The notes under the pieces are model-generated. The model did not search any database and was not told the DNA's origin. It saw nothing but the letters and a program-made list of their open reading frames with translations. This document shows positions 41,903 to 50,705 of a stretch of DNA of 64,000 nucleotides, in pieces (position 1 is the first letter of the stretch; each line of letters begins with the position of its first letter). The position numbers were made by a program, and so were the translations under genes. This stretch comes from Rhodococcus tukisamuensis NBRC 100609 (GTDB lineage Bacteria; Actinomycetota; Actinomycetes; Mycobacteriales; Mycobacteriaceae), in the NCBI RefSeq assembly GCF_001894985.1, contig NZ_BCXG01000002.1, forward strand, positions 124,001 through 188,000, read 5' to 3'.

Positions 41903-42900
41903 GCGTCACCGGCAAGGAGATCCAGCTCGCCTCCCGGCCCGACGGCTGGCCGACGCCGGAGAACTTCCGGCTCGCGGAGGTGCCCGTCCCCGAGCTCGAG
42001 GACGGCCAGCTCCTGGTCCGCAACATCGTGATGTCCGTCGACCCGTACATGCGCGGGCGGATGAACGACGTCAAGTCCTACCTGCCGCCCTTCGCGCTCG
42101 ACGCCCCGCTCGACGGCGGCGCGGTCGGCGAGGTGATCGCCTCCCGCACGCCGTCGCACCCGGTCGGCAGCACCGTCGTCCACGGTCTGGGCTGGCGGGA
42201 GCTGGCGGTGGTCCCCGCCGCGTCCGCACGTCCGGTGGACGTCACCGTGGCGCCCGCCTCCGCCTACCTCGGCGCGCTCGGCATGACCGGCCTGACCGCG
42301 TACGCCGGACTGACCTCGATCGCTCAGTTCCGCGAGGGCGACACCGTCTTCGTCTCCGGCGCCGCCGGCGCGGTCGGCTCCCTCGTCGGCCAGATGGCCA
42401 AGCTCCTCGGCGCCGACCGCGTGGTCGGCAGCGCCGGCTCCCCCGCCAAGGTGGCGCGGCTGCTCGACCTGGGCTTCGACGCCGCCTTCGACTACCACGA
42501 CGGCCCGGTCTCCGACCAGCTCTCGGCGGCGGCACCGGACGGAATCGACGTCTACTTCGACAACGTCGGCGGCGAGCACCTCGAGGCGGCCATCGGCGCG
42601 ATGAACCACGGCGGACGCATCGCCCTGTGCGGCGCGATCGCCCAGTACAACAGCACCGAACCGCCGGCGGCGCCGCGCAACCTCGCCGCGGTGATCGGAC
42701 AGGCGATCACCCTGCGCGGCTTCCTGGTCGGCTCCCAGCAGCACCTCGCCCCGGAGTTCCGCGACCACATGACGCGGTGGCTGGCCGACGGCCGGATCCA
42801 GTTCGACGAGACCGCCGTGCACGGCCTCGAGAACGCGCCGACCGCGTTCATCGGACTCATGCGCGGAGAGAACACCGGGAAGATGGTCGTCACCCTCTGA
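41899..42900 (+). CDS. NADP-dependent MDR oxidoreductase (zinc-free)
   Basis: 333 residues of the prostaglandin/leukotriene reductase type (curcumin or alkenal reductase group): MSVDPYMRGRMND, then the NADP motif SGAAGAVGSLVGQMAKLLGA near 151-170, and YFDNVGGEHLEAA. No zinc Cys set. It reduces activated double bonds with NADPH. It is translationally coupled to ohr (4-bp overlap), so it joins the oxidative-stress operon and may clear lipid-peroxide aldehydes. Confidence 0.88.
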   Translation: MSVTGKEIQLASRPDGWPTPENFRLAEVPVPELEDGQLLVRNIVMSVDPYMRGRMNDVKSYLPPFALDAPLDGGAVGEVIASRTPSHPVGSTVVHGLGWRELAVVPAASARPVDVTVAPASAYLGALGMTGLTAYAGLTSIAQFREGDTVFVSGAAGAVGSLVGQMAKLLGADRVVGSAGSPAKVARLLDLGFDAAFDYHDGPVSDQLSAAAPDGIDVYFDNVGGEHLEAAIGAMNHGGRIALCGAIAQYNSTEPPAAPRNLAAVIGQAITLRGFLVGSQQHLAPEFRDHMTRWLADGRIQFDETAVHGLENAPTAFIGLMRGENTGKMVVTL

Positions 42901-42931
42901 CCTGACCGGCCGCAGGATGCCCCGCCCACTG

Positions 42932-42960
42932 TTGACAACGTGCGTTGTCACTCCTAGCGT
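42932..42960 (+). promoter_or_regulatory. promoter with palindromic operator before MpaB-like gene
   Basis: TTGACA (42932-42937), 17 bases, TAGCGT (42955-42960). Overlapping the -35 and spacer is TGACAACGTGCGTTGTCA (42933-42950), with 7-bp perfect arms. The arms are the same TGACAAC/GTTGTCA halves seen in the 43-bp repeats at 32-37 kb. A TetR-type repressor probably binds here; none is adjacent. Confidence 0.6.
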
Positions 42961-42985
42961 CGACCCCATCGAGGGTGGGCTGAAC

Positions 42986-43927
42986 ATGGGAGTGTCGATG
43001 GCGCACGAGGTCGCGGTACCGCTGGACGAAACATCGCTGACCTGGAAGTACTTCGGCGACTGGCGGGGCATCCTGCTCGGACTGTGGGCCGGGTCGATGC
43101 AGAACATGCACCCTCAACTGGGGGCGGGCGTCGAGGAGCACTCGCTCTTCTTCGACGAGCGCTGGGAGCGGCTCTACCGCTCGCTCTACCCGATCTACGG
43201 CGTCGTCTACGACGGTGAACGGGCCGAGCAGACGGCCGTGGAGATCCGCGGCTACCACCGCACCATCAAGGGCATCGACAAGAAGGGCCGACCGTACAGC
43301 GCCCTCAACCCCGAGACGTTCTACTGGGCGCACGCCACCTTCGCGATGGGCCCGATCGCGGTCAACAAGTACTTCGGCGACCGGCTCACCGAGTCGGACA
43401 AGGAACGGCTCTACGCCGAGAGCATCCAGTGGTACCGGCTGTACGGAATGACCATGCGCAACGTCCCGCCGGACTGGAAGTCGTTCCAGGAGTACTGGAA
43501 CGACATGTGCGTCAACGTACTCGAGGACAACAAGGCCACCCGCGACGTGCTCGACATCGGCCGGCTGGAGCGGCCGCCGTTCATGTCCTGGCTGCCCGCG
43601 CCGTTGTGGCGTCTGGCCCGCATCCCGGTTGCCCGCGGATACGTGTGGCTCACCGTCGGGATGTACCCGGACCCGGTGCGTAAACGGCTGGGGTACAAGT
43701 GGTCCCGCGCGGACGAACTTGCCCTGGTGGCGCTCGGGCGGGCGGTGGCGTGGTCCTGGAAGCTGCTGCCCTTCGACCGGCGCTTCCACCCGCGGGCCCG
43801 GTCCGCCTGGCAGCGCTCCCGCGGCGAGCTACCGGCCACCGCCCCGCTGGTGCAGACGCCGGCGCGCAACCTGCCACCGGCCGAGCGCCGGGACCTGCCG
43901 CAGCACTACTCGCCGACGCCGAGCTGA
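42986..43927 (+). CDS. MpaB/DUF2236-type oxygenase
   Basis: 313 residues from the ATG at 42986 (MGVSMAHEV). It matches the oxygenase MpaB (rubber oxygenase/latex clearing protein-like, DUF2236) family: GILLGLWAGSMQNMHPQLGAGV, the conserved His in GYHRTIKGI, and ALNPETFYWAHATFAMG. These are heme-binding proteins; several act in secondary metabolism or polymer cleavage. The C-terminal 40 residues are Pro/Arg-rich. The upstream palindrome suggests repression by a TetR protein. Confidence 0.83.
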   Translation: MGVSMAHEVAVPLDETSLTWKYFGDWRGILLGLWAGSMQNMHPQLGAGVEEHSLFFDERWERLYRSLYPIYGVVYDGERAEQTAVEIRGYHRTIKGIDKKGRPYSALNPETFYWAHATFAMGPIAVNKYFGDRLTESDKERLYAESIQWYRLYGMTMRNVPPDWKSFQEYWNDMCVNVLEDNKATRDVLDIGRLERPPFMSWLPAPLWRLARIPVARGYVWLTVGMYPDPVRKRLGYKWSRADELALVALGRAVAWSWKLLPFDRRFHPRARSAWQRSRGELPATAPLVQTPARNLPPAERRDLPQHYSPTPS

Positions 43928-43938
43928 CCAGCCGCGCG

Positions 43939-44469
43939 CTAGCGACCGGCGAACAGCCGCGCCCACACCGCATGGTCGGTGCGCGGCCCGCTCGGGGTGT
44001 CCGCGCCGTACCGGGCGATCTCGGCCACGATGTCGAGCGGGCGGGTCGGCGGCATCCCGGGCACCAACTCCTCCTCGATGCGGGCGTCCGGCACCAGCCA
44101 GCAGACCTCGAAGTCGATGCCGTCGGGGTCCTTCGCGTACAGCGCCTTGGTGGATCCGTGGTTGCTCGCACCCACCAGGGCCCCTGCCGCGGAGAGCCTT
44201 TCGCGCATCTCGGCGAGGTCGGTCAGGGTGTCCACCTCCCACGCCAGGTGGTAGAGGCCGACGTCGCCCTGACGCGCCCGACTCGGCCCGCTCGGACTCT
44301 GGAACAGGCCGAGGTCGTGGTCGTTGGCCGAGTTCGCGGCCTGCAGGAAGGCCGCGCCCGGGAATCCGCCCGGCAGCGGACGGAAGCTGAGCACGTCGAC
44401 GTAGAACGCGAGGCTGCGCTCGAGGTCGGAGACAAACAGGACGGCATGGTTCAGTCTGCGAATCGCCAT
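43939..44469 (-). CDS. VOC-family dioxygenase-like protein
   Basis: 176 residues from the ATG at 44469. RLNHAVLFVSDLERSLAFYVDVL starts the first VOC unit, HLAWEVDTLTDLAEM and DPDGIDFEVCWLVPD the second; His8, His around 73 and Glu near 122 could be metal ligands. The extra 50-residue tail is as in catechol 2,3-dioxygenase-like members. It lies 10 bp after the SDR gene on the same strand, so the two form an operon. Confidence 0.83.
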   Translation of the reverse strand: MAIRRLNHAVLFVSDLERSLAFYVDVLSFRPLPGGFPGAAFLQAANSANDHDLGLFQSPSGPSRARQGDVGLYHLAWEVDTLTDLAEMRERLSAAGALVGASNHGSTKALYAKDPDGIDFEVCWLVPDARIEEELVPGMPPTRPLDIVAEIARYGADTPSGPRTDHAVWARLFAGR

Positions 44470-44479
44470 GTGTACGAAC

Positions 44480-45358
44480 TCAACTCCCGAACGAGTAGTG
44501 GACGCCGGTGAGGCGCTCGGACTGCGCCCACAGGCCTCTGGCAATCGACTCGTCGCGCGACTTGCGGTTGGACACCACCACCTTCGGGTAGCCGCGCTGC
44601 TCGAACGGGCCGTCGGGCCCGATGAAGGTGCCACCGGAGACGTCGGGCGCCGTGGCCGCGTACAACTCGGGCAGCGCACCCATCTCGGCGCTCTGCGCGA
44701 ACAGGTCACCGATGCCCATCAGGCGGTCCCACACCGACTCGGTGTGCGACTGCAGGTTCGTCGACGCGTAGCCGGGATGCGCGGCAACGGATTTCACCTT
44801 GGATCCGGCGGCGGTAAGCCGCCGCTGCAACTCGTAGGTGAACAGCAGATTGGCGAGCTTGGACTGCCCGTACGCCGACCATCGGCGGTACCGACGGCGC
44901 TCCCAGTTCAGGTCGGCCAGGTCGACCGTGCCGAGCTTGTGCGCCAGGCTGGACATGGTGACCACCCGGTCGGTGACCCGGTCGAGCAGCAGGCCGGTGA
45001 GCGCGAAGTGCCCCAGGTGGTTGGTGCCGATCTGCATCTCGAAACCGTCTGCGGTGCTGCGCCGGGGAACCGCCATGACGCCGGCGTTGTTCACCAGGAC
45101 GTCGACCTTCTCGATCCCGGAGGCGAAATCCCGGACCGAGGCCAGGTCCGCGAGGTCCAGCCTGCGAACCTCGGCGTTGTCGCCGATTTCGGCCGCGACC
45201 CGCTGGCCCTTCGCGACGTCTCGGCAGGCCAGCACGACATGCGCGCCGGACGCGGCGAGCGCCCGCGCGGTCACCTCCCCCAGCCCGCTGTTCGCACCGG
45301 TCACCACGAAGGTGCGTCCGCGCTGGTCGACGATGTCCTCAGTGGTCCACTTCGTCAT
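44480..45358 (-). CDS. short-chain dehydrogenase/reductase
   Basis: 292 residues from the ATG at 45358. FVVTGANSGLGEVTARALAA is the TGxxxGxG cofactor loop, NNAGVMAVP follows, and the catalytic set is Ser in SSLAHK, Tyr-Lys in YGQSKLAN. It is the retinol dehydrogenase-like/protochlorophyllide-type SDR common in mycolata. It precedes the VOC gene by 10 bp. Confidence 0.88.
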   Translation of the reverse strand: MTKWTTEDIVDQRGRTFVVTGANSGLGEVTARALAASGAHVVLACRDVAKGQRVAAEIGDNAEVRRLDLADLASVRDFASGIEKVDVLVNNAGVMAVPRRSTADGFEMQIGTNHLGHFALTGLLLDRVTDRVVTMSSLAHKLGTVDLADLNWERRRYRRWSAYGQSKLANLLFTYELQRRLTAAGSKVKSVAAHPGYASTNLQSHTESVWDRLMGIGDLFAQSAEMGALPELYAATAPDVSGGTFIGPDGPFEQRGYPKVVVSNRKSRDESIARGLWAQSERLTGVHYSFGS

Positions 45359-45423
45359 CCGTCCAGCATACGAGTGCGGGCGCCGATCCAATCGATCAGC
45401 GCCCGCACCCGTCCGTATGCCGG

Positions 45424-45705
45424 CTACTGCTGGCCGCTCCGGATCCCGCCCGAGAGGGACCTGATCAGGTCTTCGAGGTCGTCGAAGTCGAAGTTGCTGG
45501 AACCGTTGTCGGCGGCATGGGGCCGCGTGATCGGCGTGGCTTGGGTGGATGAACCGAGCGGGGAGGAGTCGCAGGCCAGTCCCCCCTCGGTGTGGCTCTG
45601 ACCCGGCGGGCAGATCACCTGCCCGGGGGCGGCGTGTGCGGCTGCGGGCGCCAGCAGGATTCCTGCGGTTGCGAACATGAGGCTCGCAACGATACGTCGC
45701 TTCAA
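45424..45705 (-). CDS. small secreted protein with SGGIxSGQ tail
   Basis: 93 residues. A signal peptide (MKRRIVASLMFATAGILLAP to about residue 26, AHAA) leads to a short mature protein with two cysteines (VICPPGQ, LACDSS), an acidic helix (DFDDLEDLIRSL) and the end SGGIRSGQQ. The same tail type, SGGITSGQN, ends the secreted protein at 47134, 1.4 kb away, although the two are otherwise unlike. Family unknown. Confidence 0.75.
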   Translation of the reverse strand: MKRRIVASLMFATAGILLAPAAAHAAPGQVICPPGQSHTEGGLACDSSPLGSSTQATPITRPHAADNGSSNFDFDDLEDLIRSLSGGIRSGQQ

Positions 45706-45830
45706 TCTGACTCCAAATCACTCGTATCCGGCGCCTCCTGCGGCCCCGGCTCTCGATGCGACCGGACGCTACATGAGCGTCGAATGACGCATGACAACTT
45801 TGCGAATACCATTACGCCGCAGCAATTTTA

Positions 45831-45843
45831 AGTGTCGTACACT
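45831..45843 (+). promoter_or_regulatory. possible operator before the Gfo/Idh/MocA gene
   Basis: AGTGT-CGT-ACACT: 5-bp arms around a 3-base centre, 95 bp before the start codon, in an AT-rich patch (caattttaagtgtcgtacac). Weak but correctly placed for a repressor site. Confidence 0.35.
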
Positions 45844-45938
45844 ACGGAGTGCGCTGCGGTCCACCTGCACGAAAAGGCCGGTCGAAGAACCTCCCGTCGG
45901 TCGCGCCCGACAACTACTCAATTCAGTCAGGAAGAGAC

Positions 45939-47051
45939 ATGACGGACAAATCGCTGGGGCTGGCCGTGATCGGCACCGGGTTCGGTTGCATCACACACGT
46001 GCCCGCGTTCCGCGACGCGGGCTTCGAGGTGCGCGCGCTGATCGGACGCGACCGCGCGCGTACCGCCGAACGGGCCCGGCGGATGGACATCGAGCACGCG
46101 GTCACCTCCCTCGACGAAGCGCTCGGGGCCGCCGACATCGACGCCGTCACCATCGCCACTCCCCCACACACGCACGCCGCGCTGGCCATCGAGGCGGCCG
46201 AGCGCGGCCTGCATGTGGTGTGCGAGAAGCCGTTCGCGGCGAACCTCGCCGAGGCCAGCGCAATGCTCGAGGCCGTGGAGAGGGCCGGCGTCGTGCACCA
46301 GATCGGCACCGAGTTCCGGTACGCGACGGAGCAGGCGCTGCTGCGCCGCCAGGTGGCCGCAGGCGCCATCGGCACACCCCGACTGGCGACGTTCCTGATG
46401 CACCTGCCGATGTTCGCGGACCCGTCCAGCCAAGCCCCGGACTGGTGGACCGACGCTGCCAGCGGCGGTGGCTGGCTCGGCGCGCAGGGCACCCACATGA
46501 TCGACCAGATCCGAAGCACCCTGGGTGAATTCGAGATGGTCAGCGCCGGGCTGCCGGTGGTGGCCGACCGGGGAGCGGACGCGGAGGGACGCGGCGCCGA
46601 GGACAGCTTCACGGTGCACTTCCGGACCGTTTCCGGGGTGGACGGGGTACTGCAGAGCACCGTCGGCGCCTGGGGGCCGATGCTGATGACGACCAGGGTC
46701 TCCGGCACGACGGGCACGCTCTGGATCGACGGCCGCACGCTTCGGCAGGCCGACGCCGACGGCGACCGGGAGGTTCCGGTGCCGGCGGACCTGGTGAACC
46801 CGGCGCCGGTGCCGCCGCCGCACGACCTGTTCGAGACGACGTACGACTGGATGCACGCCACCGGCCTCGACCGTGCCCCGTACACCAGGCTGGCCGACGC
46901 CTTCCGGCGGCAGATCCTCGGTGAGACGATCGGCGCGGACGAACCCCGACCCGCCACCTTCGCAGACGGCGTCGCCGGCCAGGCCGTACTCGACGCGATC
47001 CGACTCTCGGCGACGCAGGGCCGGTCGGTCCGGCTGAGCGACCTGACCTGA
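45939..47051 (+). CDS. Gfo/Idh/MocA-family dehydrogenase
   Basis: 370 residues; AGGAAGAG precedes the ATG at 45939. N-terminal Rossmann part LAVIGTGFGCITHVPAFRDA, TIATPPHTHAAL and the CEKPFA motif near 90-95 (the Lys acts in catalysis). The C-terminal half is the GFO_IDH_MocA alpha/beta domain with GGGWLGAQGTHMIDQIRSTLG. It oxidises a sugar, inositol or related polyol with NAD(P). Substrate unknown. It is flanked by the two SGGIxSGQ secreted proteins, which are on the other strand. Confidence 0.88.
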   Translation: MTDKSLGLAVIGTGFGCITHVPAFRDAGFEVRALIGRDRARTAERARRMDIEHAVTSLDEALGAADIDAVTIATPPHTHAALAIEAAERGLHVVCEKPFAANLAEASAMLEAVERAGVVHQIGTEFRYATEQALLRRQVAAGAIGTPRLATFLMHLPMFADPSSQAPDWWTDAASGGGWLGAQGTHMIDQIRSTLGEFEMVSAGLPVVADRGADAEGRGAEDSFTVHFRTVSGVDGVLQSTVGAWGPMLMTTRVSGTTGTLWIDGRTLRQADADGDREVPVPADLVNPAPVPPPHDLFETTYDWMHATGLDRAPYTRLADAFRRQILGETIGADEPRPATFADGVAGQAVLDAIRLSATQGRSVRLSDLT

Positions 47052-47056
47052 GGCGA

Positions 47057-47101
47057 AACGACGTCGGCGCGGCCCCACCGGGGGACCGCGCCGACGTCGT
47101 T
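47057..47101. terminator. bidirectional terminator
   Basis: 16-bp perfect stem aacgacgtcggcgcgg with ccgcgccgacgtcgtt around 13 bases, between the convergent Gfo/Idh/MocA gene and the secreted protein gene, so it serves both. Confidence 0.8.
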
Positions 47102-47133
47102 CGGTACGGCTACCGCTCAGCCGTCACGAGCGG

Positions 47134-47949
47134 TCAGTTCTGGCCGCTGGTGATGCCGCCCGAGGTTGAGCTGCCCGTCGGGAGTGCGTCGAACAGACCA
47201 CCGAGCGAACCGAACAGGTCGTCGGTCGACCCCGCGCCGACACCCGGAGTACCCGGATCCGTCTGCTTCTGTGACGCGAACCAGGTCTGGTAGGTGGGCT
47301 GGCCGTTGCGCTGGCTGTAGGTGAAGGTGAGCGTCTTGAGCGGCACCGTCGGCTCGAACCAGGCTGCGGCACCATCGGTGTCGCCGGCCGCCGCATTGCC
47401 GGTCAGAGTGCCGTTGCCGTCCCAACTGGGCAGGTCGGCGTTGGCGACGCACGGCGACGGGGTTCCACCGCAGTAGTTGAACGTCGACTTGAAGCCGAGC
47501 GCCGACGCCGGCACCGCCGCTCCCGCGGCATTGGTCGCCGAGACGACGACCTTGTCGGCGTCGATGTCGCCGAGCACGAACGTCCAGCCGCTGGCCGGGG
47601 TCGGCGAGCTGAAGGTGTAGGTCGTGATCGACGGCGTGTTCGCATCGACCTTGGGACGCAGGTTGAGGTACTGACGGTCCTTGCTCGTGCCGTACTTCGC
47701 ACCCACAGGCGTCGCCGCGTTGAGGAAGGTGCTGGCACCGGTCTGGACGCCGGCCGCGGCCCTGGAGTCGCTTGCGATGGTGGCCGTCGGGAAGCCGTCG
47801 CCGAGCGTCAGGGTGCCCGTGTATGCCTGCGAACCACCGGTGAAGGTCATCGTCCCCCAGGTACTGACGACATCCGCCGATGCCCCGGCGGGCAGCGTCA
47901 GTGCAGCTACCGAGGCCAGAAGGACGGCGGTACCCAGTCGTCGTTTCAT
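47134..47949 (-). CDS. secreted protein with SGGIxSGQ tail
   Basis: 271 residues. Signal peptide MKRRLGTAVLLASVAALTLP, cleaved near residue 25 (AGASA). The mature protein is beta-rich and looks like an Ig-like or adhesin fold: TGTLTLGDGFPTATIASDS, SPTPASGWTFVLGDIDADKV, and a disulfide pair CGGTPSPC. The linker SQKQTDPGTPGVGAGSTDD leads to the helix LFGSLGGLFDALP and the end SGGITSGQN. Function unknown. It may be a surface protein whose tail is shared with the protein at 45424. Confidence 0.78.
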   Translation of the reverse strand: MKRRLGTAVLLASVAALTLPAGASADVVSTWGTMTFTGGSQAYTGTLTLGDGFPTATIASDSRAAAGVQTGASTFLNAATPVGAKYGTSKDRQYLNLRPKVDANTPSITTYTFSSPTPASGWTFVLGDIDADKVVVSATNAAGAAVPASALGFKSTFNYCGGTPSPCVANADLPSWDGNGTLTGNAAAGDTDGAAAWFEPTVPLKTLTFTYSQRNGQPTYQTWFASQKQTDPGTPGVGAGSTDDLFGSLGGLFDALPTGSSTSGGITSGQN

Positions 47950-48133
47950 TCGAACTCCTGCCAATCGAGTGAATGCGCCACACACTGTCCGGCGCAGCTG
48001 TCGCCCCGGACAGCGACGTCAACATAGCCGGGGCACAGCGCGAATTCCCGGGTTCTGCGGATTATGTGCAGCCACGATCGGAATTGGTCGCGGCCCACGA
48101 CGGGACGTCACAGCTCAGGCATACCGTTACGGT

Positions 48134-49033
48134 GTGCCCGCCATCCCGCTCCCCGTCCGCAACGGACTAAACCCCACCCGGCTGAGGCTGCCCGGCGACG
48201 GCGGGTGGCCGACCGTCCTCGAGTACCTGCTCGCCCGGTTCCCCGACGACACCGCACGCCTGCTCGAGAAGGTGTCCGCCGCCGAGGTGGTGGACGGTGA
48301 GGGGCGCCCGGTCACCGCCACCACCGCCTACCGGCCACACACCTTCGTCTTCCTGTACCGCGACCCGCCCACCGAGGCCCGGGTCCCGTTCGAGGTGGAA
48401 CTGCTGCACCGCGACGAGAACCTCCTGGTGGTGGACAAACCGCACTTTCTCGCGAGCACACCGCGCGGCCGGTACGTCGCGGAGTCGGCACTGGTACGAC
48501 TGCGCCGCGACCTGGACCTGCCGGAACTGACCCCGGCGCATCGACTGGACCGGGTCACCGCGGGCGTGCTGGTCTTCACCGTCCGACCACAGGCGCGGGG
48601 GGCCTACCAGTCCCTGTTCGACCAGCGCAGGGTACGCAAGGAGTACGAGGCAATCGCCGGATACGACCCGTCAATCACCCTGCCACTGACGATCAGCAGC
48701 CGAATCATCAAGCAGCGCGGGACAATCCAGGCCGAGGAAGTGCCCGGCGAACCGAACGCCGAGACCCGGGTCGAACTGCTCGAGGTACGCGGCGAGCGGG
48801 CGCGGTACCGACTGCTCCCCCACACCGGGAAGATGCACCAGCTGCGCGTGCACCTGAGCTCGCTCGGCATCCCGATCGTCGGCGACGACTTCTACCCGCG
48901 GCTGCTCGACGTCGCACCGGACGACTACTCGAACCCGCTGCAACTGCTGGCCAGGTCCCTGACCTTCGAGGACCCGTACAGCGGGGAGTCGCGAACATTC
49001 ACCAGCCGGCGCCGCCTGACCGGCTGGCACTGA
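48134..49033 (+). CDS. RluA-type 23S/tRNA pseudouridine synthase
   Basis: 299 residues from the GTG at 48134 (VPAIPLP). HRLDRVTAGVLVF carries the catalytic Asp (HRLD); LLVVDKPHFLASTP and KEYEAIAGY, then LPHTGKMHQLRVHLSSLGIPIVGD complete the RluA family. No S4 domain is evident at the N-terminus. It isomerises uridine in rRNA or tRNA; the exact site is unknown. Confidence 0.9.
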   Translation: MPAIPLPVRNGLNPTRLRLPGDGGWPTVLEYLLARFPDDTARLLEKVSAAEVVDGEGRPVTATTAYRPHTFVFLYRDPPTEARVPFEVELLHRDENLLVVDKPHFLASTPRGRYVAESALVRLRRDLDLPELTPAHRLDRVTAGVLVFTVRPQARGAYQSLFDQRRVRKEYEAIAGYDPSITLPLTISSRIIKQRGTIQAEEVPGEPNAETRVELLEVRGERARYRLLPHTGKMHQLRVHLSSLGIPIVGDDFYPRLLDVAPDDYSNPLQLLARSLTFEDPYSGESRTFTSRRRLTGWH

Positions 49034-49069
49034 CCCCGCCACCTGCGCCTCCCGGACCGGCACCCCACA

Positions 49070-49111
49070 ACTACTACAGGCGGTAGTGGACTGCGTCACA
49101 TTAACTAGACT
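49070..49111 (+). promoter_or_regulatory. hmp promoter region with inverted repeat
   Basis: ACTAC, 8 bases, GTAGT (49070-49087) lies before a TAGACT -10 type hexamer (49106-49111). The in-frame ATG at 49117 would be almost at the transcript start. The inverted repeat is a candidate repressor site for nitric-oxide or stress control; the regulator is unknown. Confidence 0.4.
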
Positions 49112-49140
49112 CTCAGATGCCAATTAAATACGTTCTGGTC

Positions 49141-50364
49141 ATGAGCCTCTCCGCAGCGTCCACCGAAGTCATCCGCGCGACCCTTCCGGCCGTCGGCGCG
49201 GCCATCGAAGAGATCACCACGCTCTTCTACTCGAAGATGTTCGCGGCCCACCCCGAACTTGAACGCGACCTGTTCAACCGCGGCAACCAGAAGCAGGGCG
49301 AGCAGCAGAAGGCCCTCGCCGGCGCCATTGCCGCGTTCGCCGCACTGCAGGTCAGCCCCGACGCCGACCGCACCGACGTGATCATGTCGCGGATCGCCCA
49401 CAAGCACGCCTCGCTCGGCATCACCGCCGACCAGTACGAGATCGTCCACAAGTACCTCTTCGAGGCCATCGTCGAGGTGCTCGGCGCGGCGGTCACGCCC
49501 GAGGTCGCCGCGGCCTGGGACGAGGTCTACTGGCTGATGGCCAACACCCTGATCAGGATCGAGGCCGACCTCTACGCAGAGGCAGGGGTCCCCGCCGGCC
49601 AGGTCTGGCGGACCGTCACCGTCGGCAGGCGAGTCCTGCAGTCCGCGGACACAGTCTCCTTCGTCCTCACCTCCACCGACGGCACACCGTTGCCGAACTA
49701 CCTTCCCGGGCAGTACATCTCGGTGAGTGTGCCGCTCCCCGACGGCGCGCACCAGATCCGCCAGTACAGCCTGGTCGGGGCGCCGTCGGCGACCGAGTGG
49801 CAGATCAGCGTCAAGGCCGTCCCCGGCGGTGTCGCGCCGGACGGTACCGAGAAGCCGGCCGGCGAGGTGTCGAACTTCCTGTACCACAACGTCTTCGAGG
49901 GTGACAGCCTGTCGGTTTCGCACCCGTTCGGCGACCTGGTACTCGAGCAGGACGACGCGCCCCTGTTGCTGGTGTCTGCCGGGATCGGCTGCACCCCGAT
50001 GATCGGCATGCTCAACCATCTCGCCGACACCGACGACCGGCGCACGGTGTCCGTCCTGCACGCGGACCGTTCACCGGCCCACCATGCCCATCGGGCCGAG
50101 CTGACCGAACTGGTGCAGCGCGTCCCGTTTGCGACGATGCACCGCTGGTACGAGGACCTCGGCGCCCGACTGCCGGGCGGCACCACGCACAGCGGTCGGG
50201 CGGACCTGTCCACGATCGAGATCGAGGCGGGCACCAAGGTGTACCTGTGCGGGCCCCTGCCGTTCATGCTCGCGGTTCGCGACTCGCTGCTCGCGCGTGA
50301 CGTGCCCGCAGACGCGATCCACTACGAGGTGTTCGGGCCGGACAGTTGGTCCGCCAACGCCTGA
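49141..50364 (+). CDS. hmp: flavohemoglobin (nitric oxide dioxygenase)
   Basis: 407 residues. Globin domain 1-135 with B10 Tyr30, heme His89 (AHKHASL), and NQKQGEQQ. The FAD domain has RQYSLVG, and the NAD domain GIGCTPMIGML and YLCGPLPFM, ending in FGP. It oxidises NO to nitrate with NADH. The ATG at 49141 (MSLSAAS) aligns with the start of E. coli Hmp; an ATG at 49117 is possible and would fit a leaderless transcript. Confidence 0.9.
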   Translation: MSLSAASTEVIRATLPAVGAAIEEITTLFYSKMFAAHPELERDLFNRGNQKQGEQQKALAGAIAAFAALQVSPDADRTDVIMSRIAHKHASLGITADQYEIVHKYLFEAIVEVLGAAVTPEVAAAWDEVYWLMANTLIRIEADLYAEAGVPAGQVWRTVTVGRRVLQSADTVSFVLTSTDGTPLPNYLPGQYISVSVPLPDGAHQIRQYSLVGAPSATEWQISVKAVPGGVAPDGTEKPAGEVSNFLYHNVFEGDSLSVSHPFGDLVLEQDDAPLLLVSAGIGCTPMIGMLNHLADTDDRRTVSVLHADRSPAHHAHRAELTELVQRVPFATMHRWYEDLGARLPGGTTHSGRADLSTIEIEAGTKVYLCGPLPFMLAVRDSLLARDVPADAIHYEVFGPDSWSANA

Positions 50365-50376
50365 CCACCCGCCACC

Positions 50377-50404
50377 GGGCCCCGGCTCACCCGAGTCGGG
50401 GCCC
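50377..50404. terminator. terminator between hmp and small secreted protein
   Basis: GGGCCCCG with CGGGGCCC around 12 bases, between convergent genes. Confidence 0.6.
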
Positions 50405-50417
50405 CGCGCGGCGACCG

Positions 50418-50705
50418 TCACGAACTCCAGGTCCACGGAGCCAGCTTGGCGGGGTCGAAAACGACGTTGTACCAGGCATTTGCCTCGGGGTCGTAGGTAC
50501 ACGGCACGAGTATCGTCATGCGCCAGCCCGGCTCGAGGGCGCTGGCCTTGCCGCAGAGGTACTGCCCCGCCTCGCCCGAGTACTCGGCCCGGAAGAACGG
50601 GCCGACCTGCCAACTCGATGCGCTGGCGGTACCCGCGCCCAGCAAGATCGGCGCGGCCAACAGGCCGAGAACTGCCGCGCTCCGGTGGATCGCTCGCTCC
50701 GCCAT
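50418..50705 (-). CDS. small secreted protein
   Basis: 95 residues from the ATG at 50705. Signal peptide to about residue 30 (LLGAGTASA). The mature part has two cysteines (YLCGKA, PCTYD) and ends APWTWSS. Family unknown. It probably forms a small disulfide-bonded domain outside the cell. Confidence 0.7.
   Translation of the reverse strand: MAERAIHRSAAVLGLLAAPILLGAGTASASSWQVGPFFRAEYSGEAGQYLCGKASALEPGWRMTILVPCTYDPEANAWYNVVFDPAKLAPWTWSS

Noticed and set aside
45791-45835. Fourth copy of the 43-bp repeat at ATGACAACTTTGCGA
   Set aside because: Only the right arm matches; there is no GTTGTCA at the proper distance upstream.
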